From assembly GCA_963785755.1 (NCBI GenBank), contig CAWAXG010000075.1, positions 186,001 through 250,000 of the forward strand: 64,000 bases of DNA, read 5' to 3'. Both the position numbers and the translations under genes were made by a program. The notes beneath the pieces are model-generated. The model made no database searches, had not been told where the DNA came from, and was given only the letters and a program-made list of their open reading frames with translations. This stretch comes from JACCXG01 sp963785755 (GTDB lineage Bacteria > Acidobacteriota > Vicinamibacteria > Vicinamibacterales > 2-12-FULL-66-21). Below are positions 26,172-34,644 of the stretch, one piece after another; position 1 is the first letter of the stretch, and every line of letters begins with the position of its first letter.

Positions 26172-28539
26172 ATGTTGCTGAAGACCTGTCGCCTCTCCGT
26201 TGTGGCTGTGCTGGCCCTGCTGCTGGTGCCCTCGCTTTCGCTGGCGCAAGGCACGCTCGCCGACTATCAGCGGGCGATGACGCTTCGGGACCGTTACGAG
26301 AACCTCGCGGTCAACGTCCCCGATCAGGCGCGCTGGGTCGCCAACACGCAGAAGCTGTGGTACCGCAAAAGCGTCAAGGGGGGCCACGAGTTCGTGCTCG
26401 TTGATGCCGGCACCAGGACGAAGGAGCCCGCGTTCGATCACGGCAAGCTCGCCGCGGCGCTGAGCGCCGCGCTCGGCCGTACGATTACCCCACACGAGCT
26501 CCCGTTCAATCAGTTCACGTTCGTCGAGGGGCTGTCGGCGATCGAGTTTCAGGTCACCGGTGGACAGGGACAGCAGGGTCCGCCGCAACCGCCCTGGCGC
26601 TGCACCCTGGCGGACTACAAGTGCGCGCGTGAAGAGCGCGCCGGCCGCGGAGGCCGCGGGGGCCGCGGCGGCGGTGGGGGACTTACCGGCCCTGTCCGGC
26701 CGCCCTCCGACATCAACGGGGCCGAGCCGCAGAAATCGCCGGACGGCAAATACGAAGCGCTGATCAACAACTACAACGTCGCCATCCGGGAGACCGGCAA
26801 GCGCGAGGTCACGCTGTTGAGCACCGATGGCTCCGAAGGCGGGTACTACGATCCCGAGTCGCTGGCCTGGTCGCCCGATTCGAAGAAAATCGCCGTCTAC
26901 AAGGTGAAGCCGGGCCACCGCCGCTTCGTTCACTACGTGGAGTCGTCTCCGGAGGATCAGCTGCAGCCGAAGTACTCCACCATGCAGTACGCCAAGCCGG
27001 GCGACGTCCTGGATGTCGAAACGCCGGTGCTCTTTCACCTCGACACCAGGAAACAGCTCGTCGTCAACAACGCGCTGTTCCCGAACGCCTACGACATGAC
27101 GCGGCTCGACTGGCGCAAAGACAGTTCAGCGGTGACGTTCGAGTACAACCAGCGCGGACACCAGCTCTATCGCGTCATCTCGATCGATGCCGCGACCGCC
27201 GCGGCTCGCGTCCTGATCGCGGAGGAGCCGAAAACGTTCTTCTGTTATTCAGGCAAGAAGTTCCGCAATGACCTTGGCGACGGCGCCGAAATCGTGTGGA
27301 TGTCCGAGCGCGACGGCTGGAATCATCTCTTCCTCTACGACGGCAAGACCGGCGCTGTGAAGAACCAGATCACCAAGGGGAACTGGGTCGTACGCAGTGT
27401 CGTGCAGGTAGACGAGAAAGCCCGCCAGGTGTATTTCTCCGCGAGCGGGATGTATCCGGGAAAAGATCCGTACTTCGTCCACTACTACCGCGTCAATCTC
27501 GACGGCACGGGCCTGACGACGTTCACCGAGGCCGACGCCAACCACAACGTCGTGTTCTCATCCGACTCCAAGTACTACATCGATACCTACTCCCGCATCG
27601 ACCTCGCGCCCGTGCTCGAGCTGAGGACCACCGGTGACGCCAAGGCCCACGAGCTCGAGCGGGGAGACATCGTCCGAGCTCGCGAAAGCCGGATGGAAGG
27701 CGCCGGAAGTGTTCGTGGCGAAAGGCCGCGACGGCAGCACCGACATCCACGGCGTCATCGTGCGGCCGACGAATTTCGATCCCGCCAGAAAGTACGCGGT
27801 CATCGAGAACATCTACGCCGGTCCGCAGGGCTCGTTCGTGCCGAAATCGTTCCCCACATTCAGCGCCCCGCAGGCGACCGCGATGCAGGCGACCGCCGAG
27901 ATCGGCTTCATCGTCGTCCAGATCGACGGCATGGGCACCAGCAACCGGTCGAAGGCCTTTCACGACGTTGCATGGAAGAACATCAAGGACGCCGGCTTCC
28001 CGGACCGCATCCTCTGGCACAAAGCGGTGGCGGCGAAGTATCCCTACTACGACATCACTCGCGTGGGGCTGTACGGCACATCGGCCGGAGGCCAGAACGC
28101 GCTCGGCGGCCTCCTGTTCTTCCCGGACTTCTATAAAGCCGCCGTCTCCTCGGCGGGCTGCCACGACAACCGCCTGGACAAGATCTGGTGGAACGAGCAG
28201 TGGATGGGCTGGCCGCTCGGGTCCGAGTACGCCGAGTCCTCCAACGTCGATCAGGCGCACCGCCTCCAGGGCAAAGTACTGCTCGTCGTCGGCGAGATGG
28301 ATCGAAACGTCGACCCGGCGTCCACCTACCAGGTGGCCAATCAGCTGATCAAACACAACAAGGACTTCGAGCTGCTCGTGATTCCCGGCGCCGGCCATTC
28401 ATCCGGCGGCGCTTATGGCGATCACAAGCGCTACGACTTCTTCACGCGTCACTTCCTGGCCGCGACTCCGCCGGACTGGAAGCAGGTCGAGGACGCGTTG
28501 AAGAAAGCCAAGGCCACGACCACATCGCCGGTGGAATGA
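26172..28539 (+). pseudogene. Secreted S9 (DPP-IV-like) prolyl oligopeptidase family peptidase, split by one frameshift
   Basis: The first frame runs from ATG 26172 (GGGAG upstream): a signal peptide ending SLSLAQG, then a beta-propeller-like region up to LRTTGDAKAHELERGD. The second frame picks up at about 27665 with TSSELAKAGWKAPEVFVAKGRDG and carries the catalytic domain to 28539: Ser in YGTSAGG (codon 28081), Asp in GEMDRNVDP (28300) and His in GAGHSSGG (28396). One extra base, probably in the GGGG at ~27661-27664, explains the break. Joined, the protein is ~788 residues, the normal length for secreted S9B/C peptidases. A Gly/Arg-rich loop lies at about 155-170. Confidence 0.88.
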
Positions 28540-28572
28540 GCGTATCGGGCGGCACGAGCCTCCGGAGCCGCG

Positions 28573-29589
28573 TCACCGCCGCAGATCGCGGGGCGTCTCC
28601 CACCGGCCGGATTTCGCCGACCGGAACACGGCCTCGATGCATTCCATGTTCCGCACGGCATCCTCGAGCGGCTCGGGCTGTTCTCGGCCCTCGAGGATCG
28701 CCTTCGAGAAAAGGTCGCCCTGAATCGTGTACTGGTTGCAGGTCGGAATCTCGATCCGTTCCTGCCCTCCCCCGAACAGATCCGCGCCGCTGTCGACGAC
28801 GATTTCGCACGGGCGATCGGGCGGCGCGTTGAAGGGAATCCTGATGTCGATCAGGCCGCGGCTGCCCAGGATCTTCATGTTCTGGTAGTAGACCATCTGC
28901 ATGCTGCAGGTGCCGGCGAGGTGGACGCCGCCGTAATCGAGGAGCATCGAGGTGAGCCGATCCACCTGGAACCTGGGATCGCGCGCGACGGCCCCCGCCA
29001 CGCGCTCCGGTTCGCGGCCGAAGATGAAGCGGGAAGTGTTGATCAGATAGCAGCCGATATCCAGCAGCGCACCGCCGCCCATCGCGGGCGTGTTGCGGAT
29101 GTTCGCCGGGTCGTCGTTGAAGTAGCTGAAGATGCCGACCATCGCGCGCACGTCGCCGATCCGGCCCTCGCGCACCAGGCTGCGTGCTTTCAGCCATTGC
29201 GGGTGGGTGCGCACCATGAACGCTTCCTGAATCTTGACGCCGGTCCGATCGCGCGCGTCGAGCAGAAGTCGCGCTTCGTCGGCGGTGAGCGCGATCGGCT
29301 TTTCGCAGAGGACGTGCTTGCCCCGTTCGGCCGCGCGGATCGTCCAGGGCACGTGCAGATCGTTCGGCAGCGGGTTGTAGACGGCGTCGATATCCGGGTC
29401 GTCGACGAGCGCCTCGTACGAACCGTACACCTTCGGCACGCCGAGCGACGCGGCCGCTTCACGGGCCTTCACGCCGTCGCGCGAGGCGATCGCACTGACC
29501 GTCGACCATGTGCCCTGCTGCATCGCCGGAATCACCTTCCGCGTCGCGATCCCGGCCACACCCAACACGCCCCATCGGACTTTGCTCAT
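28573..29589 (-). CDS. Gfo/Idh/MocA-family oxidoreductase
   Basis: 338 residues. The Rossmann NAD(P)-binding start VRWGVLGVAGIATRKVIPAM is followed by the family signature GKHVLCEKPIALTADEA, with the EKP motif (Lys and Pro contacting cofactor and substrate). The C-terminal alpha/beta domain holds the GGGALLDIGCYLINTSRFIFG element typical of sugar dehydrogenases of this family. It probably oxidises or reduces a sugar or polyol with NAD(P); the substrate is unknown. It is divergent from the LacI-type regulator, which may control it, and converges with the S9 peptidase 33 bp away. Confidence 0.9.
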   Translation of the reverse strand: MSKVRWGVLGVAGIATRKVIPAMQQGTWSTVSAIASRDGVKAREAAASLGVPKVYGSYEALVDDPDIDAVYNPLPNDLHVPWTIRAAERGKHVLCEKPIALTADEARLLLDARDRTGVKIQEAFMVRTHPQWLKARSLVREGRIGDVRAMVGIFSYFNDDPANIRNTPAMGGGALLDIGCYLINTSRFIFGREPERVAGAVARDPRFQVDRLTSMLLDYGGVHLAGTCSMQMVYYQNMKILGSRGLIDIRIPFNAPPDRPCEIVVDSGADLFGGGQERIEIPTCNQYTIQGDLFSKAILEGREQPEPLEDAVRNMECIEAVFRSAKSGRWETPRDLRR

Positions 29590-29678
29590 CGGAGAAGTTT
29601 ACCTACACCCGCCGCCAAAACTCACGACGGCGGCGACCTTCCGGCGTCTGACGGCGCGGTGATACACTCCGCCCACGC

Positions 29679-30689
29679 ATGAACATCGCCGAGATCGCCC
29701 GGCGCGCGAATGTGTCCACGGCCACGGTCTCGCGTACGCTGAATCAGAGCGGGCCGGTCAAACCGACGACGGCGCGGAAGGTCTGGCGCGCCGTATCGGA
29801 GCTCAATTACTTCCCGAACAGTCATGCCCGGGCGCTGGTCTCGGGTCGCAGCCGCCTCATCGGCCTCATCGTCTCGGACATCACGAATCCGTTCTTCCCC
29901 GAGTTGATCCGCCAGTTCGAGGAGCTCGCCCTCGAGCAGCAGTACGACCTGCTGGTCACCAGTACCGGGTACAAGACCGCTCGCATGACGGCCTGTCTGC
30001 GGCGCATGCTCGAGCGCAAGGTGGACGGCGTGGCCGTGATGACGTCGGAGATGGATACGCGCCTGATCGAGGAGCTCGGGCGCCGCGGCGTCCCGATCGT
30101 GTTCATGGACGTCGGCCAGGTCGGACCGCGCATGCGTCACGTCTCGATCGACTACGGCAACGGGATCCGTCAAGCGGTCGATCATCTGGTGGCCCTCGGT
30201 CACCGCGACATCGGCTTCATCAGCGGTCCGCTCGATCTGGTCTCCGCCTGCGCCCGGCGCCAGGGCTATCTCGATGGGATGGCCGGCCACGGCCTGGAGG
30301 TCGATCGCCGGTTCATCCAGGAGGGTACCCACACCGCCGAGGGAGGCCAGAGTGCGATGGCGGAGATCCTGAGGTCCTCGCGCCTGCCGACCGCCATGGT
30401 CGCCTCCAACGACTTGACCGCGATCGGCGCCCTGCACGCGATCATCGCGGCCGGTCTGCGCGTGCCGGAGGACATTTCGCTCGTCGGGTTCGACGACATA
30501 CCGCTCGTGAGCTACACGAACCCGGCGCTCACGACGGTCCGCATGTCAGCGGCCGACGTCGGCACGCAGGCGTTCCAGGCGCTCTTCGGCCTGCTCGGCG
30601 GGGTGACGCTCGACGGGGATGACTATCAGGTAGCGACCCGGCTGGTCGTGCGAGGCTCGACGGCGCCAGTGAGTGCAGCCGGCACATAG
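29679..30689 (+). CDS. LacI-family transcriptional regulator
   Basis: 336 residues. The N-terminal helix-turn-helix and hinge are classic: MNIAEIARRANVSTATVSRTLNQSGPVKPTTARKVWRAV, then NYFPNSHARALVSGRSRLIGLIV. The periplasmic-binding-protein-like effector domain follows, with MVASNDLTAIGALHA and SLVGFDDIPLVSYTNPALTTV. It should bind a palindromic operator and respond to a sugar. The neighbours (oxidoreductase divergent, HAD phosphatase, GH39 and galM downstream on the other strand) suggest control of local sugar catabolism, which is inference. Its stop is 8 bp from the convergent HAD stop. Confidence 0.93.
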   Translation: MNIAEIARRANVSTATVSRTLNQSGPVKPTTARKVWRAVSELNYFPNSHARALVSGRSRLIGLIVSDITNPFFPELIRQFEELALEQQYDLLVTSTGYKTARMTACLRRMLERKVDGVAVMTSEMDTRLIEELGRRGVPIVFMDVGQVGPRMRHVSIDYGNGIRQAVDHLVALGHRDIGFISGPLDLVSACARRQGYLDGMAGHGLEVDRRFIQEGTHTAEGGQSAMAEILRSSRLPTAMVASNDLTAIGALHAIIAAGLRVPEDISLVGFDDIPLVSYTNPALTTVRMSAADVGTQAFQALFGLLGGVTLDGDDYQVATRLVVRGSTAPVSAAGT

Positions 30690-30697
30690 TTGCGCAG

Positions 30698-31357
30698 TCA
30701 GCCACCCGGCCGCTGATCCCCGACCAGACGTTCGAACGCATCGTCTGGCAGATCGCTCAGCGCGGAGACCGCGATGTCGGCGTCGAGCGGAGCGCCGCGA
30801 CTGACGCCGATCGACTTGATGCCGGCGCGGCGCGCGGCCTCGATCCCGACGGCGGCGTCCTCGACGACAATGCAGCGTTCCGGAGGAAGGCCAAGCCTGT
30901 CGGCGGCCCTGACGAACACTTGCGGATCGGGCTTCCCCGCCGTGACGTCCTCGGCGCTGACAATCGCATCGAAGTCGCGATCGACCGCCAGCGCGCGCAA
31001 CATGACGCGAACGTTCTCGCGCGGCGCGGACGACGCGATGGCCTGTTTCCAGCCCCGCTCGTGAAGCCGGTGGATCCACTCGGCGGCGCCTGGGAGCGGC
31101 GTCAGTCCGTGCTGCTCCGCCAGGCGGCGATACTCCTGCTCCTTGGCTTCGCCGACGCGGCGGATCCGCTCGGCTGACGCGTCAGGGCCCAGCCATCCGG
31201 CCAGAATCCGATCGTTCTTCTGACCGAAGCTCGCGAGGAACTCTTCGTAGGTGATGGGACGCCCTTCCGCGGCCATGGTGTCGCGCCACGAGAGCCAATG
31301 GAATTCAGCGGAGTCGACGAGGGTGCCGTCCAGGTCCCAGAGGACGCCGCGGGTCAT
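30698..31357 (-). CDS. HAD-superfamily hydrolase, beta-phosphoglucomutase-like
   Basis: 219 residues. HAD motif I DLDGTLVDSAEFH, motif II SSAP, the Lys of motif III in TAGKPDPQVF and motif IV VVEDAAVGIEAA are all present, with a helical cap between motifs I and II. The DGTLVDS type and the RCIVVEDAAVGIEAARRAGIK segment are typical of the beta-phosphoglucomutase and sugar-phosphatase subgroup. The likely role is dephosphorylation or mutation of a sugar phosphate. It is the last gene of the probable galM-GH39-HAD run (33 bp after GH39). Confidence 0.88.
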   Translation of the reverse strand: MTRGVLWDLDGTLVDSAEFHWLSWRDTMAAEGRPITYEEFLASFGQKNDRILAGWLGPDASAERIRRVGEAKEQEYRRLAEQHGLTPLPGAAEWIHRLHERGWKQAIASSAPRENVRVMLRALAVDRDFDAIVSAEDVTAGKPDPQVFVRAADRLGLPPERCIVVEDAAVGIEAARRAGIKSIGVSRGAPLDADIAVSALSDLPDDAFERLVGDQRPGG

Positions 31358-31390
31358 GCGCGATGGTGGCTCACGAGTGGTCCCATCGCA

Positions 31391-33082
31391 TCAATATGCC
31401 ACCTTCAGCAGCGACACGCCCTGACGCGGCAGCTGGAACGTCAGCTTGAGCTCGCCGCGTTCGACCCGAACACGCTCGGCCGAGCCAAGCATCTTGAGCT
31501 TGCCCGCTTTCTCCAGCTCCGCGTATTGCGCGGGCGTTGGTGATTGCGGCGAACCCATCTTCTTCCAGGCCTCGTACGAGTTGCTCTGATCCTGATCGAC
31601 GCGGTAGTGCGTGACCGCCGGCCGGCCGTCCGCGGCGCCCGAGACAACGATCTCCACTGCAGCCGCCGGCGCCGGCAGGTCGTCGTCGTGATAGTTCCAG
31701 GCGAGGATCGCGAGGTCGCGGCCGTCCCGCGTGGCGAGCGCGTTCACGTCAGGAGAAGTCCTCACGCCGTTGTCGCGAATCGACTCGAGCGGCAGCGCGC
31801 TCGAGCTCTGCACGCGCAGCCGATCTCCCTTCATCATCCCGAGCATGCGGAACACGTTCAGCACCGGCTTGTCGATCCCGTTGGTCGCCAGGTCGCGAAA
31901 GCCCGCGAAGTACGGCTGGTCTTCGAACTCGAACGCCCAGGTCACCGATCCGAGCAGGTTGACCTTGTGATGATCGGCGAGCTCGTAGGTGCGGGCCAGC
32001 TGCGCCGCCGTGTAGCTCGAATACATCGTGCCGTTGCGATAGGCGTTCTGCGGGCTGGTCGCCATCGAGCAGGCCGCGCAGCCTTCCGGATCCGACTCGC
32101 CGATCACGATGGGGATGTTCTTCAGCTCGGGGAAGGAGGCGACGATCTGAAACCCGTTCGAAATCGCGCGCAGCTGGTTGCTGATTCCCATCTGCACGTG
32201 GCCATCCACGACGCGAGGGGCTCCCTTGGCATGGAACGCGACGAATTCGAGCGGAGAGCCGGTCTTGCCGGTCGCGTAGTTCTTGCCGCGCAGGCAGTGC
32301 TCGATGAAGTCGCGGAGCAGCTGCTGGGTACGCTGCCCGTTGGGGCCGGTGACATGCGGCCCGCCGATGCGTGCTGTAGGCAGCGCCCGCTTCAAGCCGT
32401 CGGCGGCGTAGTCGTAGAGCTTGCGGAACTCTTCGGGCGTCCCTTGCCAGTAGGCAATGTCTGGCTCGTTCCAGACCTCCCAGTACCAGCTCTCGACCTC
32501 CGCCTTGCCATATTTCTCCACCGAGTGCTTGACCCATTGGTAGATCAGCTCCCGCCACTTGTCGTAGTCCCTGGGTGGGTACGCCCAGCCGGTATAGATG
32601 CGGTTGTAGGGCTGACCGGGCTCCCAGTCGTGTTTGTACGGCTGCGGCTTGGCCGACAGCGCCTCGGGCATGAAGCCGATCTCGACGAGCGGCTTCATCT
32701 TGCGTTCGATGTAGGTGTCGATGATCCGATCGACGATGGTCCAGTCGTACTTGGGCTGGCCGTTGGCGTCCTCGGTATAAGCGTTGGTGGACCCCCACTT
32801 CAGCGCCGGCGTTCCGTCGCCCGTGGTCAACAGGTTGTGCGCCCGGACGTAAACGGGCACCGGGCTCAGCTCGGCGATTTCGGACAACAGTTTCTTGCCG
32901 TCTTTCATGTAGGTGTAGTTCGGCTCGTCATATCCGAACCACGCCCACATATGGCGCATGGGCCCGACCCGGCCATTCGCGTCGATGCGGATCGTGACCG
33001 CAGCCGGCTGCGGCGGCGCCTGCAGGGCGATCGCCGACGCGCTCGCCGTGACGGCCGCGATCAGGGTCAGAGTGCGAATCAT
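31391..33082 (-). CDS. Secreted GH39-like glycoside hydrolase (putative beta-xylosidase)
   Basis: 563 residues with a signal peptide (MIRTLTLIAAVTASASAIALQ). The TIM-barrel region contains the GH-A clan acid/base motif WYWEVWNEPDIAYW, the GH39 signature context, and GSVTWAFEFED late in the barrel. A beta-sandwich follows to the end. GH39 members are beta-xylosidases or alpha-L-iduronidases; beta-xylosidase-like action on plant polysaccharide fragments is a reasonable guess. The ATG overlaps the stop of the upstream galM frame (ATGA), although that galM tail may be a frameshift artefact. Confidence 0.82.
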   Translation of the reverse strand: MIRTLTLIAAVTASASAIALQAPPQPAAVTIRIDANGRVGPMRHMWAWFGYDEPNYTYMKDGKKLLSEIAELSPVPVYVRAHNLLTTGDGTPALKWGSTNAYTEDANGQPKYDWTIVDRIIDTYIERKMKPLVEIGFMPEALSAKPQPYKHDWEPGQPYNRIYTGWAYPPRDYDKWRELIYQWVKHSVEKYGKAEVESWYWEVWNEPDIAYWQGTPEEFRKLYDYAADGLKRALPTARIGGPHVTGPNGQRTQQLLRDFIEHCLRGKNYATGKTGSPLEFVAFHAKGAPRVVDGHVQMGISNQLRAISNGFQIVASFPELKNIPIVIGESDPEGCAACSMATSPQNAYRNGTMYSSYTAAQLARTYELADHHKVNLLGSVTWAFEFEDQPYFAGFRDLATNGIDKPVLNVFRMLGMMKGDRLRVQSSSALPLESIRDNGVRTSPDVNALATRDGRDLAILAWNYHDDDLPAPAAAVEIVVSGAADGRPAVTHYRVDQDQSNSYEAWKKMGSPQSPTPAQYAELEKAGKLKMLGSAERVRVERGELKLTFQLPRQGVSLLKVAY

Positions 33083-34440
33083 GGCTTATCGTAACTCCCA
33101 ACTCCAACTTCCAACTCCCAAACGTAGGCCTCCCTCGACCGAGCCTGCCCGCTGAAAGGAGTTGCGACGGCTTGGTAGTGCCGGCTTTCCCCGTGGTGTA
33201 CCGCGTGCGCGGGAGTTGGAGTTGGCAGTGGGAGTTGACCGATCGGTCTATTTGAGAACGCGAAAGTAAATACCGTCCTCGATCGAAGCGTTTCCGCCGG
33301 CTTCAGGATCGTCGAGGGGAAGCCGGGCTGGTTCGGCGAGTCCGGATAGTGCTGCGTCTCGAGGCACAGGGCGCTGCGATGCTTGTACACGGTGCCGGCT
33401 TTTCCTGTGAGCGTCCCATCGAGAAAGTTTCCCGTATAGAACTGCACGCCAGGCTCCGTCGTCGCGACCTCCAGCGTCCGGCCGCTCTTCGGATCGACGA
33501 GACGCGCCGCCGGCGCCAATCCGTCGCCTGACCGCGTGAGCACCCAGTTGTGATCGTAGCCTCTCCCGAATTTGAGCTGCTCGTGTGGCTGATCGATACG
33601 CGCGCCGACACGGGTGGCTTTCCGGAAATCCATCGGCGTCCCTTCCACCGGCGCCAGGATCCCGGTCGGGATCAGCGTGCTGTCGACGGGCGTATAGCGA
33701 TCGGCGTAGAGAGTGAGCTCGTGGTTGAGGATCGTGCCCGAATCATGACCAGCGAGGTTGAAATAGGAGTGACTCGTCAGATTGACCGGCGTCGGCTTAT
33801 CCGAGGTGGCCTGGTATTCGACCTCGAGCTGGTTCGTGTCGCTCAGCGTGTACGTGACGCGCGTCTTCAGCGCGCCCGGATATCCTTCCTCGCCGTCCGG
33901 ACTCGTTCGCGTGAGTGCGACACCGACGCCGGCCAGCAACGGCTCGGCCTGCCAGACGAACTTGTCGAAGCCCTTGACGCCGCCGTGCAGATGGTTCGGA
34001 CCATCGTTCGCCGCGAGCTTGTGCGTCTGCCCGTTCAACGAGAACTGCGCCTTGCCGATTCGATTGCCGTAACGGCCGACGATGGCACCGAAGTACGGAT
34101 GTGCCTGGAGGTATCCGTCGATGGTGTCGAATCCGTGGACGACGTCGGCGAACCGCCCGTTCCGATCCGGCACCCGAATGGACGTGACAATGCCGCCGTA
34201 GGTGATGACCCGGACTTCGACGCCGTTTTTGTTGGCGAGGACGTAGAGGTCGACTGGCGTGCCGTCAGTCGCCCGCCCGAATGCCGATCGTGTAACCCCT
34301 GGCTTCGAACCCCCGCTTCCCTGTGACGCGTTCGTGCTCATGATGGTTTGGCCGAGGATCATGACAGCAAACAAAACCAGCGCACACCTGTCCGCACGAG
34401 TGACCATCGGCTGCATCCTCTCCCGCGGCATGCCGAACAA
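33079..34440 (-). CDS. Aldose 1-epimerase (galactose mutarotase), 3' end probably frameshifted
   Basis: 453 residues as an open frame. It has a hydrophobic N-terminal signal (about 15-35), then the GalM fold: RYGNRIGKAQF, the catalytic His motif GPNHLHGG, the second His in SHSYFNLAGH, and the catalytic Glu in TEPGVQFYTGNFLDG. Conserved sequence ends at PAETLRSRTVFTFAF near 33256; the remaining ~55 residues are translated intergenic repeats. Adding one base after GCG at ~33256 would give FAVLK-stop (stop near 33248), a normal GalM end. The enzyme interconverts alpha and beta sugar anomers. It is probably first of a run with GH39 and HAD. Confidence 0.86.
   Translation of the reverse strand: MFGMPRERMQPMVTRADRCALVLFAVMILGQTIMSTNASQGSGGSKPGVTRSAFGRATDGTPVDLYVLANKNGVEVRVITYGGIVTSIRVPDRNGRFADVVHGFDTIDGYLQAHPYFGAIVGRYGNRIGKAQFSLNGQTHKLAANDGPNHLHGGVKGFDKFVWQAEPLLAGVGVALTRTSPDGEEGYPGALKTRVTYTLSDTNQLEVEYQATSDKPTPVNLTSHSYFNLAGHDSGTILNHELTLYADRYTPVDSTLIPTGILAPVEGTPMDFRKATRVGARIDQPHEQLKFGRGYDHNWVLTRSGDGLAPAARLVDPKSGRTLEVATTEPGVQFYTGNFLDGTLTGKAGTVYKHRSALCLETQHYPDSPNQPGFPSTILKPAETLRSRTVFTFAFSNRPIGQLPLPTPTPAHAVHHGESRHYQAVATPFSGQARSREAYVWELEVGVGSYDKP
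33091..33239. repeat. Inverted arrays of CCAACTC-like repeats between galM and GH39
   Basis: AACTCCCAACTCCAACTTCC (33093 on) faces GGGAGTTGGAGTTGGCAGTG (33211 on), two degenerate 7-8 bp arrays in inverted orientation ~90 bp apart. They could pair into a long hairpin in the galM-GH39 transcript. The arrays overlap the dubious galM tail. Confidence 0.6.
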
Positions 34441-34644
34441 GGCTGCTAGCCTACCATCCCACCGACGTCATATCTCCATCTGGGGCAGCTCTTGGTGCGT
34501 TCGAAGAAGTCCCCATTCCCGATCCCCATGATCACCTGATCACCGATCACCGATCATGACTCACTGTTCCATCGGAGTCGTTGTCTTCAAGGACGACGGC
34601 AAGACGCGATATGCTGCCATCCACGATCACAGAGGTGCTGCGAT
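34441..34644. other. Divergent intergenic region with GATCACC repeats
   Basis: 204 bp between the starts of galM and the DUF1080 gene. It contains a short degenerate array (CCTGATCACCGATCACCGAT at ~34536). No gene is seen; promoters for both directions are expected here. Confidence 0.45.
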
